A DNA stretch of 64,000 nt from Bacteroides sp. 519 (lineage in GTDB: Bacteria > Bacteroidota > Bacteroidia > Bacteroidales > Bacteroidaceae). Below the pieces are notes generated by a model. It worked only from the letters and a program-made list of their open reading frames with translations. It ran no database searches and was not told where the DNA came from. The position numbers and the translations under genes are program-made. Shown one piece after another: positions 33,585 to 42,837 of this stretch. The DNA lies in contig NZ_QVMJ01000001.1 in the NCBI RefSeq assembly GCF_010500955.1, positions 1-64,000 of the forward strand, written 5' to 3'. Each line of letters opens with the position of its first letter. The stretch's first letter is position 1.

Positions 33585-33802
33585 AGGTTAGCTGCTTTGT
33601 CTTTTTATGTCTTTTTTTTGTCTTTCGACCAAGACACTATAAACAAAAAAGTCCTTCATATTCACTGAATATCTACAAGATATAGAATTGTCCGCCTTGT
33701 AGTCCACCTGATGTGACTTTTTAATAATTTTTCAACGAACGCTTGCGCACTTCAATTGCATTGAGTAATTTTGCTAATCATATTGAGTAAAATCAGAAAC
33801 AT

Positions 33803-34987
33803 ATGTTTGAACGTCCTTATTTGAACTCGGTTAAAGCAAGAATTGAAGAACCAAGAAAGTTCATTCAAGTTGTTCTTGGACCTCGTCAAGTGGGTAAAAC
33901 CACTATGGTTACCCAACTTGTTGAACAGTTATCAATTCTTAATCTATTTGAATCAGCAGACGCCATTTCAGCTACAAATTCTGCTTGGATCACACAAGTT
34001 TGGGAATCAGCACGGTTGCGAATGAAAGCATCTAACGCATCAGAATTTCTGCTTGTAATTGATGAGGTTCAGAAAATAGACAATTGGAGTGAAGTTGTGA
34101 AGCGACAATGGGATAGGGATACTCGTGAGAAAGTCAATATTAAAGTGATTCTACTTGGGTCTTCTCGCTTGCTAATTCAGAAAGGATTAACCGAATCCTT
34201 AGCTGGGCGGTTTGAAACACTCTATCTTGGGCATTGGTCTTTTCCTGAAATGCAAGAGGCATTTGGGTGGAGCATCGAACAGTATGTTTACTTTGGTGGA
34301 TATCCGGGATCGGCAACATTGATTAACGATGAAGGGCGTTGGAAGAACTACATAAAGGATTCACTTATAGAGACGAGTATTTCCAAAGATATTTTGATGC
34401 TGACACGTGTTGATAAGCCTGCTTTGTTAAAACGATTATTTGAGTTAGGCTGTCTTTATTCAGGTCAGATACTCTCATATACGAAGATATTGGGCCAGCT
34501 TCAGGATGCCGGAAATACAACCACTCTCGCCAATTACCTGAAACTATTATCCGATTGTGGATTATTAGGCGGGTTAGATAAGTATGCCGGAGATATAATC
34601 CGTAAACGTGGTTCAAGTCCAAAGTTTCAGGTATATAATAATGCTTTGATTACAGCCCAAAGTGATGAAATTTACGAGAAAGCAATTATCAATCCCGAAT
34701 TATGGGGGCGGCTTGTAGAATCTTCAGTCGGTACACATCTGATTAATCACGCTATTTCCGAAAGATATAATCTCTACTACTGGCGAGATGGTAATTACGA
34801 AGTTGATTTTGTCTTAGAAAAAGGCGATAAGGTAATGGGGCTTGAAGTGAAAAGTGGGATGAAAGCTGAAAATGCAGGGATGGGAATTTTTGCAGAGAGA
34901 TTTCATCCTGAAAAAGTGTTGCTTGTCGGAACGGGCGGTATTTCTTATGATGAGTTTTTGAAGATTAATCCGAGAGAGTTATTTTGA
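33803..34987 (+). CDS. ATP-binding protein, AAA_14 plus DUF4143
   Basis: A 394-residue protein. The N-terminal AAA_14 domain has Walker A VVLGPRQVGKTTMVTQL near residue 24 and Walker B LLVIDEVQKIDNWSEV near residue 88. The C-terminal DUF4143 domain ends with the nuclease-like pattern YWRDGNYEVDFVLEKGDKVMGLEVKSG (D..ExK), found in restriction-like folds. Function is not known; such proteins are common in genomes with mobile DNA and have been suggested to act in stress or defence. It is 55 bp upstream of the large STAND gene on the same strand and is probably co-transcribed. Confidence 0.88.
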   Translation: MFERPYLNSVKARIEEPRKFIQVVLGPRQVGKTTMVTQLVEQLSILNLFESADAISATNSAWITQVWESARLRMKASNASEFLLVIDEVQKIDNWSEVVKRQWDRDTREKVNIKVILLGSSRLLIQKGLTESLAGRFETLYLGHWSFPEMQEAFGWSIEQYVYFGGYPGSATLINDEGRWKNYIKDSLIETSISKDILMLTRVDKPALLKRLFELGCLYSGQILSYTKILGQLQDAGNTTTLANYLKLLSDCGLLGGLDKYAGDIIRKRGSSPKFQVYNNALITAQSDEIYEKAIINPELWGRLVESSVGTHLINHAISERYNLYYWRDGNYEVDFVLEKGDKVMGLEVKSGMKAENAGMGIFAERFHPEKVLLVGTGGISYDEFLKINPRELF

Positions 34988-35042
34988 TAAATATGCAATA
35001 GTATTACTGATTGCAAACAAAAATTAACACATAGTCACTAAA

Positions 35043-38000
35043 ATGGATTTTACTCCCAATAAATCAATAACTCCTAGCGTAATCTTAGAGAAGTCATCGA
35101 TATCTCATGTCGAACGACTATTTTTAGGTTCCGAGGCAAACCCGTATTTGTCTGATAATGATAAAACGCCTAATTATGACGGTATTATAGAGTTGCTTGA
35201 TGGGCAGATTATTTGCGGTAAGATTACAGTTCAAGTTAAATCATATCCCCCAAAGTATGCTGGATTAAATAAATTTGACATCCCAACGTCTTTATTGGGG
35301 TATGCACAAAGAGTCCCTACTGAAGTCGTTGTGTTATTGGTTGTTGATCATCTGAATAAAATTGTATTTTGGAAGCATATTTCAAATGAGTTTATAAACC
35401 AAAATAAATCAAAAGCGACTCAATTTACGATTACTTACAATTTCACAAAAGAAGAGATTTTATCTGAAATCAATAAAGATGAGACGATTAAACAATGGAA
35501 AGCGATATACAACACAACCGCAGAAAGTATCGTAAATAAAACAGAGAAGATAAATGCGATTATTGACTCATATGCTTGTGCCTTTGAATGTGTGAATACG
35601 CACTTTTACAGCATTCCAGATTCATATATCGAGAGACAAGAACTCAGCCAAATATATCAATGGATATATGATGCTAAAGGAAACATAAAAGAGTCGGATA
35701 ATATTTGTATCCTAACCGGGGAGGCTGGCGTTGGTAAAAGTGTGATCATTAAACAATTAGCCAATAAATTAAGAACTGACAACTTGCCTTTATTAGCAAT
35801 TAAGGCAGATATAAGCAACATAACTTCTAACAAAATCATTGAAACAATAAATGAGGTAGTCAATTATATATCGTCTGATAAAAATGTAAGAGCAGTCTTA
35901 TTGATAGATCAGATAGATGCACTATCTCAGTCGTTATCTAATGATCGAGCACAAATAAATGCTTATTATAGCATTCTCAGCAAATTCTCATCACTAACCT
36001 ATTCAAACTTAAGGATTATAGTTTCTTGTAGGAAATTTGATTTGAACTACGATCCTATTTTAAGCAATCTGAAGACAAATAAGAATATTGAGCTAGGAGA
36101 ACTAAGTATTAAAGAAGTTGAATCTACGTTGAGATTATTAGTCGGCAATGAATCCGTTTCTAACATTAACGACAAGACAAAGGAACTTCTTCAAACAGCA
36201 CAATATTTGGATGCGTATTGTAGGATATATCGAGACAACAATACAATTCTGAATTTCTCATCACATCACAAGCTCTATGAAGAGTTGTGGAAAGTAAAAA
36301 TTCTGCATCCTCGGTCTGAAAAAATATTACCCGATATTTTAGAGCAAAAAATGTCAAAAATTGCAGATAAAATATATAATGACCAAACGTTGTCAGTTAA
36401 GTGGATCTCTTCAGGGAAAGACGTTAACTACATAAATTATTTAGCGACAGAAGGTATTATCACATGTGAGAATAATACTATTAGGTTTTTTCATCAAAGT
36501 TTTTATGATTACGTATTTGCCCGGAAATTTTTATCTGATAAAGAGTCATTGTATTCTTTCATCACAAGCAACCATCAAGGGCTTTTCATCCGATCTTCGA
36601 TAAAACAATTGTTAGAGTTTCTTAAAGGCTATGATCCAGATAGGCATTTCAAACAAATTAGTTTGTTGCTAAGCGATACTCAAATAAGATACCATATTAA
36701 ACTATTAGTTTTACAGCATCTTGGCACTCAGGCCCCAGAGAAAAGAAGCATAGATATTATACTCAGAATCAAACAAGAAGATACTGAGTTATTCAACGAT
36801 TTTATCAAACTTAGCGTAGCTGTCGAGTGGTTCGATGCCTTAATTGATGAACTAGAGAACGATATTGTTTTGATTGACAAGATTGATCGATATTCAGTAT
36901 TAGCTAATTTTCTGTCTTCGTTTTCAGGGCTTCGAGAAGATAAAGTATTTGCTTTAATTGACAAGATTAAGAATGAAGAAGTTAGAGCACAAGTGGCTTC
37001 AAAAGCAATATGGTTTGTTCAGAATCACAGCAGTCCAGCTGTGTTAAAGTGGTATTATCAATTATACAAAGGCAAGAATGACTTTGAAAAATTAATGTTT
37101 TTAGAACGAGCCATTACTGATAATCCGCAATTTGTATTTGAAGAGATCTCGCCCATTCTTGATGAAGTCGCTAAATGCTGGTGTAAAGATGAGGAACTGC
37201 CTGTTGACGAACATCGTTTTTTCGACGAAATAATCGAATCATTATCTGAAAAACATCCTCGAGATTTATATCCAATATTAAAAAACATAATCGTCACCCT
37301 AATTAGAGACACCTCCCATTCGTTATTTAATGATTACTTAAAAGGGAATACTACTTTTGAAGGCTATTTCTATCGAAGCGAATCGCGATTAAAAATAATC
37401 ACTTATCTTTTAAATATTCTCAAAAACGAATTACTCAATAATTCCGATTTTGTCGTCAAAGAGGTTGATTATTACTTATCTACCGACAGTAGTACTCTTT
37501 ATGCCATGGCTTTAGAGATAATGCTAAAGGAACCGAAGTTATTTATTAGCACGACTTACAAACTATTAGATAATCATAAGCTCGTATGCTATCTGCTTAA
37601 TAACGATAGAGAAGGCTATTATTTTAAGGAGTTATTAAAACATAGTTTTCAATATTTCAATATGGAACAACAAAATCGAATAAAGCAATATGCTTTGTCA
37701 TTTAGTTGCAAGAATGAAATGGTCGCAAATCCAGAAAGACGCTGGCAGCGACAATTGTATCCTCATATAGGAATACGGCAAAGAGCATTTATCTACTCAT
37801 TACCAAAGGAATCATTAACCATTGCTTTAAAACGGAGAAAAAACGAACTAGACAGAAGATTTCCATGGAAATATAAGAATGAAAAATCATCAGATCACGT
37901 GACGATGGCACATGTATGTGGTGGATTAGTTTCTGATGAAAAATACAAAAAACTTTCGTTATACAATTGGGAAACATCATTTGTTAAGTTAGCAGGCAGT

Positions 38001-39323
38001 CGCAGGTTCGATCTTCACTTTGACCCACATGTGCACGAACGCAAATTCAGAGAATGTGTAAAAGATGATCCGGGGAAATTTTATCCTTTTGTCTTTAGAA
38101 TATTCGATGATGGTAGAATTAAAGCCTATTATAAGTTAGCTGGGATACGAGGATTATTAGACGCTCGGTATAATGTAGACGATTTATATCCCCTATTAAA
38201 ACGAGTATATGATTCGAATCCCGATAATGAAACTTTATATGATATCGTAGAGACAGTTCAGTTATTTATTAAATGTGGCTCATTGTACTCAGACGAAGTA
38301 TCTGAAATACTCATTTCCATAATCAAAAAAGAATATGCTTCTTCATATAATATAGAAAAAGAGAGTAAACCATCAGAATCCGATGATAGGATATCTGGGT
38401 TACTGACCACAGGTATAAATCTTCTTCAAGGACGAGCAATAGAAGCATTTATCGAAAATGCAGCGTTTGCTGACCGAAGAGAAAAAGCATATAAAGCTCT
38501 TATTGGACTAGTTGAATCGTTAGGAGTCGAGTTGAAGCTAACAGTTCTTTATCGTATATATCATGTAGACGTATACGATGAGAAACTATTTGAAGAGTTA
38601 CTTCCATTATGTCTTCAAAGTGAGGTTTCTGAGTTTGTTTATGTGGCAAGTAATATAATCAATGGATATTTGTCATGTAAACCGGATGTCGTTATGCCAT
38701 ATCTAAAAAGTGTGGAAAATATCACGCGTGCCCAGAGAGGATTGGGAATATTGTACTTCTTAGGTTGTTGTTATGGAAATATAAAATGTGAAGATGTGCT
38801 TTATTCCAAAATAAATCAAGCACAAGATGCTGGGTTCTTAAAAGGAGCTTTGAAAGCAGCCTTTACGAATTTCTCCCACCCTCTTTGTCGTGAGCATTCA
38901 CTATCAGTAATCAATCAACTGGCAAAGTCTAATGATGAATCTGTTGTTAAATCGTTTGCATATAAGTTCTCAAAACTTACATGCGAAGACTTTCCTGTGA
39001 TAAAGTATGCCCTAAAATCACATATTAGTAGTCGGTATGTATGTCGAGTAAAAGGAATTATAGATTATTTAGAGTTATGCGCAGCAAGCTATCCTGAAGA
39101 ATGCTTTGAATATTTAGACATCATCATGAAAAAGGAAACGGATGCAGAAAACAGTATACACCATAAAGATTGCCTGGAATTGTTATTTGCAATATATAAA
39201 TATCTAAAGGAAACTACTGCCATTCAAGAGAAAATAATCGACACTTTTGATTTTGCATTGAAGAAAACATACGGACATTATGGCGTCAATGAAATATTAG
39301 AGAATGTTGATTATAATAGATAG
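35043..39323 (+). CDS. Giant STAND/NACHT-like NTPase with N-terminal DUF4365, putative anti-phage protein
   Basis: A 1426-residue protein with three regions. (i) Residues 10-150: a DUF4365-like domain of the restriction-endonuclease fold (YDGIIELLDGQIICGKIT with VQVKS; D45, QxK near 64-66). (ii) Residues 185-480: a P-loop NTPase with Walker A ILTGEAGVGKSVIIKQL near 228, Walker B AVLLIDQIDALSQS near 288, and IIVSCRKFDL as a sensor-like strand. (iii) Residues 500-1426: helical repeats without known names. Effector-NTPase-sensor order is that of Avs/STAND defence proteins. The gene is visibly AT-rich against its neighbours, and an integrase relic lies downstream. The role is inferred. Confidence 0.8.
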   Translation: MDFTPNKSITPSVILEKSSISHVERLFLGSEANPYLSDNDKTPNYDGIIELLDGQIICGKITVQVKSYPPKYAGLNKFDIPTSLLGYAQRVPTEVVVLLVVDHLNKIVFWKHISNEFINQNKSKATQFTITYNFTKEEILSEINKDETIKQWKAIYNTTAESIVNKTEKINAIIDSYACAFECVNTHFYSIPDSYIERQELSQIYQWIYDAKGNIKESDNICILTGEAGVGKSVIIKQLANKLRTDNLPLLAIKADISNITSNKIIETINEVVNYISSDKNVRAVLLIDQIDALSQSLSNDRAQINAYYSILSKFSSLTYSNLRIIVSCRKFDLNYDPILSNLKTNKNIELGELSIKEVESTLRLLVGNESVSNINDKTKELLQTAQYLDAYCRIYRDNNTILNFSSHHKLYEELWKVKILHPRSEKILPDILEQKMSKIADKIYNDQTLSVKWISSGKDVNYINYLATEGIITCENNTIRFFHQSFYDYVFARKFLSDKESLYSFITSNHQGLFIRSSIKQLLEFLKGYDPDRHFKQISLLLSDTQIRYHIKLLVLQHLGTQAPEKRSIDIILRIKQEDTELFNDFIKLSVAVEWFDALIDELENDIVLIDKIDRYSVLANFLSSFSGLREDKVFALIDKIKNEEVRAQVASKAIWFVQNHSSPAVLKWYYQLYKGKNDFEKLMFLERAITDNPQFVFEEISPILDEVAKCWCKDEELPVDEHRFFDEIIESLSEKHPRDLYPILKNIIVTLIRDTSHSLFNDYLKGNTTFEGYFYRSESRLKIITYLLNILKNELLNNSDFVVKEVDYYLSTDSSTLYAMALEIMLKEPKLFISTTYKLLDNHKLVCYLLNNDREGYYFKELLKHSFQYFNMEQQNRIKQYALSFSCKNEMVANPERRWQRQLYPHIGIRQRAFIYSLPKESLTIALKRRKNELDRRFPWKYKNEKSSDHVTMAHVCGGLVSDEKYKKLSLYNWETSFVKLAGSRRFDLHFDPHVHERKFRECVKDDPGKFYPFVFRIFDDGRIKAYYKLAGIRGLLDARYNVDDLYPLLKRVYDSNPDNETLYDIVETVQLFIKCGSLYSDEVSEILISIIKKEYASSYNIEKESKPSESDDRISGLLTTGINLLQGRAIEAFIENAAFADRREKAYKALIGLVESLGVELKLTVLYRIYHVDVYDEKLFEELLPLCLQSEVSEFVYVASNIINGYLSCKPDVVMPYLKSVENITRAQRGLGILYFLGCCYGNIKCEDVLYSKINQAQDAGFLKGALKAAFTNFSHPLCREHSLSVINQLAKSNDESVVKSFAYKFSKLTCEDFPVIKYALKSHISSRYVCRVKGIIDYLELCAASYPEECFEYLDIIMKKETDAENSIHHKDCLELLFAIYKYLKETTAIQEKIIDTFDFALKKTYGHYGVNEILENVDYNR

Positions 39324-39425
39324 AATGCGTAATTACGAACATAGCAATTAATACAGGATTTTGTGAGTTGAATTGTGACTGATCATTGTAATTTACAAGA
39401 TATACAATAATTGAGCTGGTAAATT

Positions 39426-39462
39426 TTTGTTCCAAGGTCGAAAGTTTCGACCTTGGAACAAA
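39426..39462. repeat. Perfect 18-bp palindrome with 1-bp centre
   Basis: TTTGTTCCAAGGTCGAAA, one G, then its exact complement. It lies 103 bp after the STAND gene stop. With almost no loop it is more like a protein-binding or cruciform site than a terminator. Confidence 0.85.
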
Positions 39463-39492
39463 TAGACAACAAGATTTAGCAAATTCTACTGA

Positions 39493-39854
39493 TTAGAAAT
39501 TCATTGCTTTTATCACATTTTCCATATCTCGCTTGATAGAGCAATCAAGAACCTTTGCATAGCGCTGGGTCATCTTAGTGCTTTTATGACCAAAGAATTT
39601 TAGCGACATTTTCCATCGAAACCTTATTGGCTAAAAATACTACAGTCGCTGCTGTGCCTAGCTAGGTGGAATGACAAATTTTTATCAACTCCTTTTCCTG
39701 CTTTGGGGTTCCAATCTGCGGGGTCAACCTCGCATTTTACACTAAACTGGGCAATTTCCCCGTTTAAGGTTATTCTTGCCATTATGGGAGCTTTCCCATT
39801 GCTCTTAATCGCATTCTTTTTAATGTAGAAAAGAATTTTAAATGTACTACGCAT
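39493..39854 (-). pseudogene. Tyrosine recombinase (integrase) relic
   Basis: From the ATG at 39854 it reads MRSTFKILFYIKKNAIKSNG... through FSVKCEVDPADWNPKAGKG, the N-terminal arm-binding domain of Bacteroidota conjugative-element integrases. It then jumps to LSFHLARHS, the catalytic C-terminal motif (HxxRH), and continues in shifted frames with KMTQRYAK-like words to a stop at 39493. The central catalytic part is missing. The relic lies next to tRNA-Asp, a usual target for such integrases. Confidence 0.85.
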
Positions 39855-40056
39855 AATTACTCAATTATTAAGATTACAAAATTACTTTCTTGTGATCTCA
39901 TATGAGGAATTTCTGCTACGCCAAATTGCGACAAATCAACGCCTTATCGCGACATTCGTTACCTTTTTGGATTTTTAGAAAATAGGTAATGATTTGGTAA
40001 CGGAACTCTGTCCGACTTTGGCTTTTTAATGACTTTAGTGTGTCCTAAAGGGATAT

Positions 40057-40092
40057 AAAAAAGCCTGTAAAATAGCATTTTACAGGCTTTTT
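40057..40092 (-). terminator. Terminator of tRNA-Asp transcript
   Basis: A near-perfect stem (AAAAAGCCTGTAAAAT at 40058-40073 with ATTTTACAGGCTTTTT at 40077-40092) with a 3-base loop and T-runs on both strands. It lies 35 bp beyond the tRNA-Asp 3' end and probably stops that transcript; it could also stop transcription from the left. Confidence 0.85.
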
Positions 40093-40126
40093 GTCTTCGT
40101 AATTGACTGATTGTCAGTCTTTTAAG

Positions 40127-40200
40127 CGGTATGGACGGGACTCGAACCCGCGACCCCCTGCGTGACAGGCAGGTATTCTAACCAGCTGAACTACCACACC
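40127..40200 (-). tRNA. tRNA-Asp (anticodon GTC)
   Basis: On the minus strand the acceptor GGTGTGG pairs with CCATACC (one G-U), the D arm has GTTCAGCTGGTTAGAAT, the anticodon stem CCTGC/GCAGG holds loop CTGTCAC, and the T arm GGGTTCGAGTCCC is intact. Discriminator G at 40127; CCA is not encoded. The 3' end faces the integrase relic. Confidence 0.95.
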
Positions 40201-40429
40201 AATTTACTTTTTCAAGTAGCAATCTCTCTCGATTGCGGATGCAAAGGTAAGCATTAATTTTAAATCTGCAATAGTTGGAGAAACTTTTTTTGCTCAAAAG
40301 CTATATTTTTTTCTTTTCCTATTAGTTAATAGCCAATTAACCAGCATTATTCATGCTTCATAAATTAAGTTCAAATCAGAGAGGGCAAAATCGCAAATCA
40401 GTTATACCTCAGAAAATGTTTTTTCGCCA

Positions 40430-40555
40430 TTTTGCTATCACTGCTATCACTAGCAGTGATAACATTCTGATAAACAGTTGATTAATTTAGTGATAGATAC
40501 AGTGATAGTAAAATATATCTACCACTGCTATCACTAAGGTGTTTTCTGTTAATTG
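40430..40555. repeat. CTATCAC / GTGATAG palindromic word array
   Basis: CTATCACTGCTATCACTAGCAGTGATA opens the array; GTGATAG words and CTATCAC words alternate to the end, giving several nested hairpins. Confidence 0.75.
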
Positions 40556-40654
40556 CTAAATATCAGCGAATTATAAAAATTTGACTCATAATTATCCTCT
40601 ACACAGAAATTAAAAATCAAAATTTACCAGCATGCAAGATGCGCATGAAACAAC

Positions 40655-40860
40655 TAGTTTCATTCTGATTTTGTACAGTGAAACAAGTAGTTTCCTATAT
40701 AGAAAACCAACTGTTTTCTACGTAGAAAACAAGTAGTTTCATACATAGGAAACTGTTGGTTTCCTACCGTGAATGTTAGTTTCCTACCGTGAAACTGTTG
40801 GCCTTCTACCGAGATGTCGTTGGCTTTCTTTATAGAAGTGTGAAATTAGTTGGTTTCTCA
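40655..40860. repeat. GAAACnnnnnGTTTC palindromic word array
   Basis: Units such as GAAACAACTAGTTTC, GAAACAAGTAGTTTC, GAAAACAAGTAGTTTC and GGAAACTGTTGGTTTC recur about eight times at near-regular spacing of roughly 20-22 bp, with words like CTATATAG, CTACGTAG and CATACATAGG between. Confidence 0.8.
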
Positions 40861-40959
40861 CTTTACCTCCTCTACCTCACTTTACCTCCTCTACCTCACT
40901 TTTAAGCTTATATGTATATTTTTATCCATCCACAAATCATTACTATTTTTCATGCAGCA

Positions 40960-41070
40960 AAACGCGATTTCAAAATGCAGCATTTCACACTTTCAAAATG
41001 CAGCATTTTGAATGAACGAAATGCAGCATTTCATCAATGCGAAATGCAGCATTTTGAAAATACGCAATAA
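40960..41070. repeat. AAATGCAGCATTT palindromic word array
   Basis: The palindrome AAATGCAGCATTT occurs four times, with an imperfect CATGCAGCAAAA copy at the left. The spacing is about 22-23 bp and linkers vary. The core differs from the 11667-11776 array (AAATGCAGTTCATTT) by only a few bases. Confidence 0.85.
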
Positions 41071-41330
41071 AAACGGCTCTGTAGCGCGTATAACGGTGGT
41101 GAAGTAAGGCAACTTTCCATTTTTGTTGTTTTTTTGAGCCGTAAAATAGCTAAACAAGAAGAGGACGGTTGGAAAGTTTTTTCAAATTGTACGGTTGAAT
41201 AGGGCCCACTAAAACTTAAGTACCATAGTCAAAGGCAGGGAAAACGCTTGAATATCTTTCTATCTGTAACTTTTATCTCTTTCAATTAAAACTTCTTGCT
41301 CATATTATTTATAATTTGGCAATAATTCGT

Positions 41331-41338
41331 TAATTTTG
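41331..41338 (+). promoter_or_regulatory. -7 box TAATTTTG upstream of purU
   Basis: Fits TAnnTTTG and lies 37 bp before the purU ATG. This may be the promoter for the whole purU-his-lys run of genes. Confidence 0.45.
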
Positions 41339-41374
41339 CGCGCTTAAGTGAAACAAATAATTCGTAAATGCCTT

Positions 41375-42229
41375 ATGACAACAGCCAAACTGTTATTACA
41401 TTGCCCCGATAAACCGGGAATATTGGCAGAAGTAACAGACTTTATCACCGTTAACAAAGGAAACATCATATATTTAGATCAATATGTAGACCATGTAGAA
41501 AACATGTTCTTTATGCGAATAGAATGGGAATTAGTGAACTTTTTGGTTCCCAAAGAAAAAATAGAAGACTATTTTGCAACGCTATATGCACAGAAGTACG
41601 GAATGAATTTCAGACTGTACTTCTCGGATGTAAAGCCCAGAATGGCGATATTTGTATCGAAGATGTCACATTGTATATACGATATCCTTGCCCGCTACAC
41701 AGCAGGAGAGTGGAATGTGGAAATTCCTCTGATTATAAGTAATCACCCGGATTTGCAACATGTTGCCGAAAGATTTGGTATTCCTTTCCATCTATTCCCT
41801 ATCACCAAAGAAAATAAAGAAGAGCAGGAAAAAAAAGAAATGGAACTGCTCAAAGAACACAGGATAAGTTTTATTGTACTGGCACGATACATGCAAATCA
41901 TCTCCGAAAACATGATTAAAGCATATCCTGATAAGATTATCAATATACATCATTCTTTTTTGCCCGCTTTTGTTGGGGCAAAACCTTATCATGCAGCTTT
42001 TGAACGGGGAGTGAAAATTATAGGGGCAACCAGCCACTATGTAACAACCGAATTAGATGCAGGGCCGATTATAGAACAGGATGTTGTTCGCATCAGCCAC
42101 AGAGACTCGATCTCTGATCTTGTAAATAAAGGTAAAGACCTTGAGAAAATTGTATTGTCAAGAGCGGTACAAAAGCACATTGAACGGAAAGTTTTGGCTT
42201 ATAAAAACAAAACAGTGATATTTAGTTAG
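41375..42229 (+). CDS. purU: Formyltetrahydrofolate deformylase
   Basis: A 284-residue enzyme that hydrolyses 10-formyl-THF to formate and THF. The N-terminal ACT domain (LLLHCPDKPGILAEVTDFI) is followed by a formyltransferase-like catalytic domain with motifs FVSKMSHCIYDIL, IPFHLFPI, and INIHHSFLPAFVGAKPYHAA near residue 195, which carries the catalytic His, then EQDVVRISHRDS. The ATG at 41375 gives the normal 280-residue length; a GTG nine codons upstream is unlikely. hisH begins 3 bp after its stop. Confidence 0.94.
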   Translation: MTTAKLLLHCPDKPGILAEVTDFITVNKGNIIYLDQYVDHVENMFFMRIEWELVNFLVPKEKIEDYFATLYAQKYGMNFRLYFSDVKPRMAIFVSKMSHCIYDILARYTAGEWNVEIPLIISNHPDLQHVAERFGIPFHLFPITKENKEEQEKKEMELLKEHRISFIVLARYMQIISENMIKAYPDKIINIHHSFLPAFVGAKPYHAAFERGVKIIGATSHYVTTELDAGPIIEQDVVRISHRDSISDLVNKGKDLEKIVLSRAVQKHIERKVLAYKNKTVIFS

Positions 42230-42232
42230 AAC

Positions 42233-42823
42233 ATGAAAATAGTTATTATTAAATATAATGCAGGCAATATCCGTTCGGTAGATTATGCGCTGAAAAGACT
42301 TGGAGTATCTGCCGAAATTACCAGCGATAAAGAAACAATCCTTGCTGCCGATAAAATTATCTTTCCTGGGGTTGGTGAAGCAGCAACCACCATGCAATAT
42401 CTGAAAAAGGAAGGTTTGCATACTTTAATTAAAGATCTTCGTCAACCGGTTTTGGGAATCTGCCTTGGCATGCAACTAATGTGTCGCTACTCCGAAGAAG
42501 GTGCAACAAACTGTCTTGGAATTTTTGATACCGATGTAAAGCTCTTTGTACCTCAAAAACAAGAAGATAAAGTGCCACACATGGGATGGAATACACTTGA
42601 AAACTTAAACAGTCCCCTGTTTAAAGGATTCACCAAAGAAGAATTTGTTTACTTTGTACACAGTTTCTATGTGCCAGTAAACGATTTTACAGCAGCACAA
42701 ACCAACTACATTTTACCATTTAGTGCAGCTTTGCATAAAGATAACTTTTATGCAACCCAGTTTCATCCGGAAAAGAGTGGCACTGTTGGCGAACGAATCA
42801 TCCAAAACTTTCTTGACCTATAA
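42233..42823 (+). CDS. hisH: Imidazole glycerol phosphate synthase, glutaminase subunit
   Basis: A 196-residue class-I glutamine amidotransferase. The nucleophile Cys lies in [11 protein letters not shown] near residue 80, and the catalytic His/Glu in [13 protein letters not shown] near 180. It releases ammonia for HisF in the fifth step of histidine synthesis. Starts 3 bp after purU and is followed 14 bp later by hisA. Confidence 0.95.
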   Translation: MKIVIIKYNAGNIRSVDYALKRLGVSAEITSDKETILAADKIIFPGVGEAATTMQYLKKEGLHTLIKDLRQPVLGICLGMQLMCRYSEEGATNCLGIFDTDVKLFVPQKQEDKVPHMGWNTLENLNSPLFKGFTKEEFVYFVHSFYVPVNDFTAAQTNYILPFSAALHKDNFYATQFHPEKSGTVGERIIQNFLDL

Positions 42824-42837
42824 ACTCAAAAACTCAA

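Larger units (their letters stand above)
40201..41374. other. 1.17-kb intergenic region made of palindromic word arrays
   Basis: No gene is supported here. After an AT-rich stretch it holds an array of CTATCAC/GTGATAG words (40430-40560), an array of GAAAC..GTTTC words (40655-40860), a direct repeat CTTTACCTCCTCTACCTCA (40859-40898) and an array of AAATGCAGCATTT words (40960-41070), then the purU promoter region. Confidence 0.75.
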
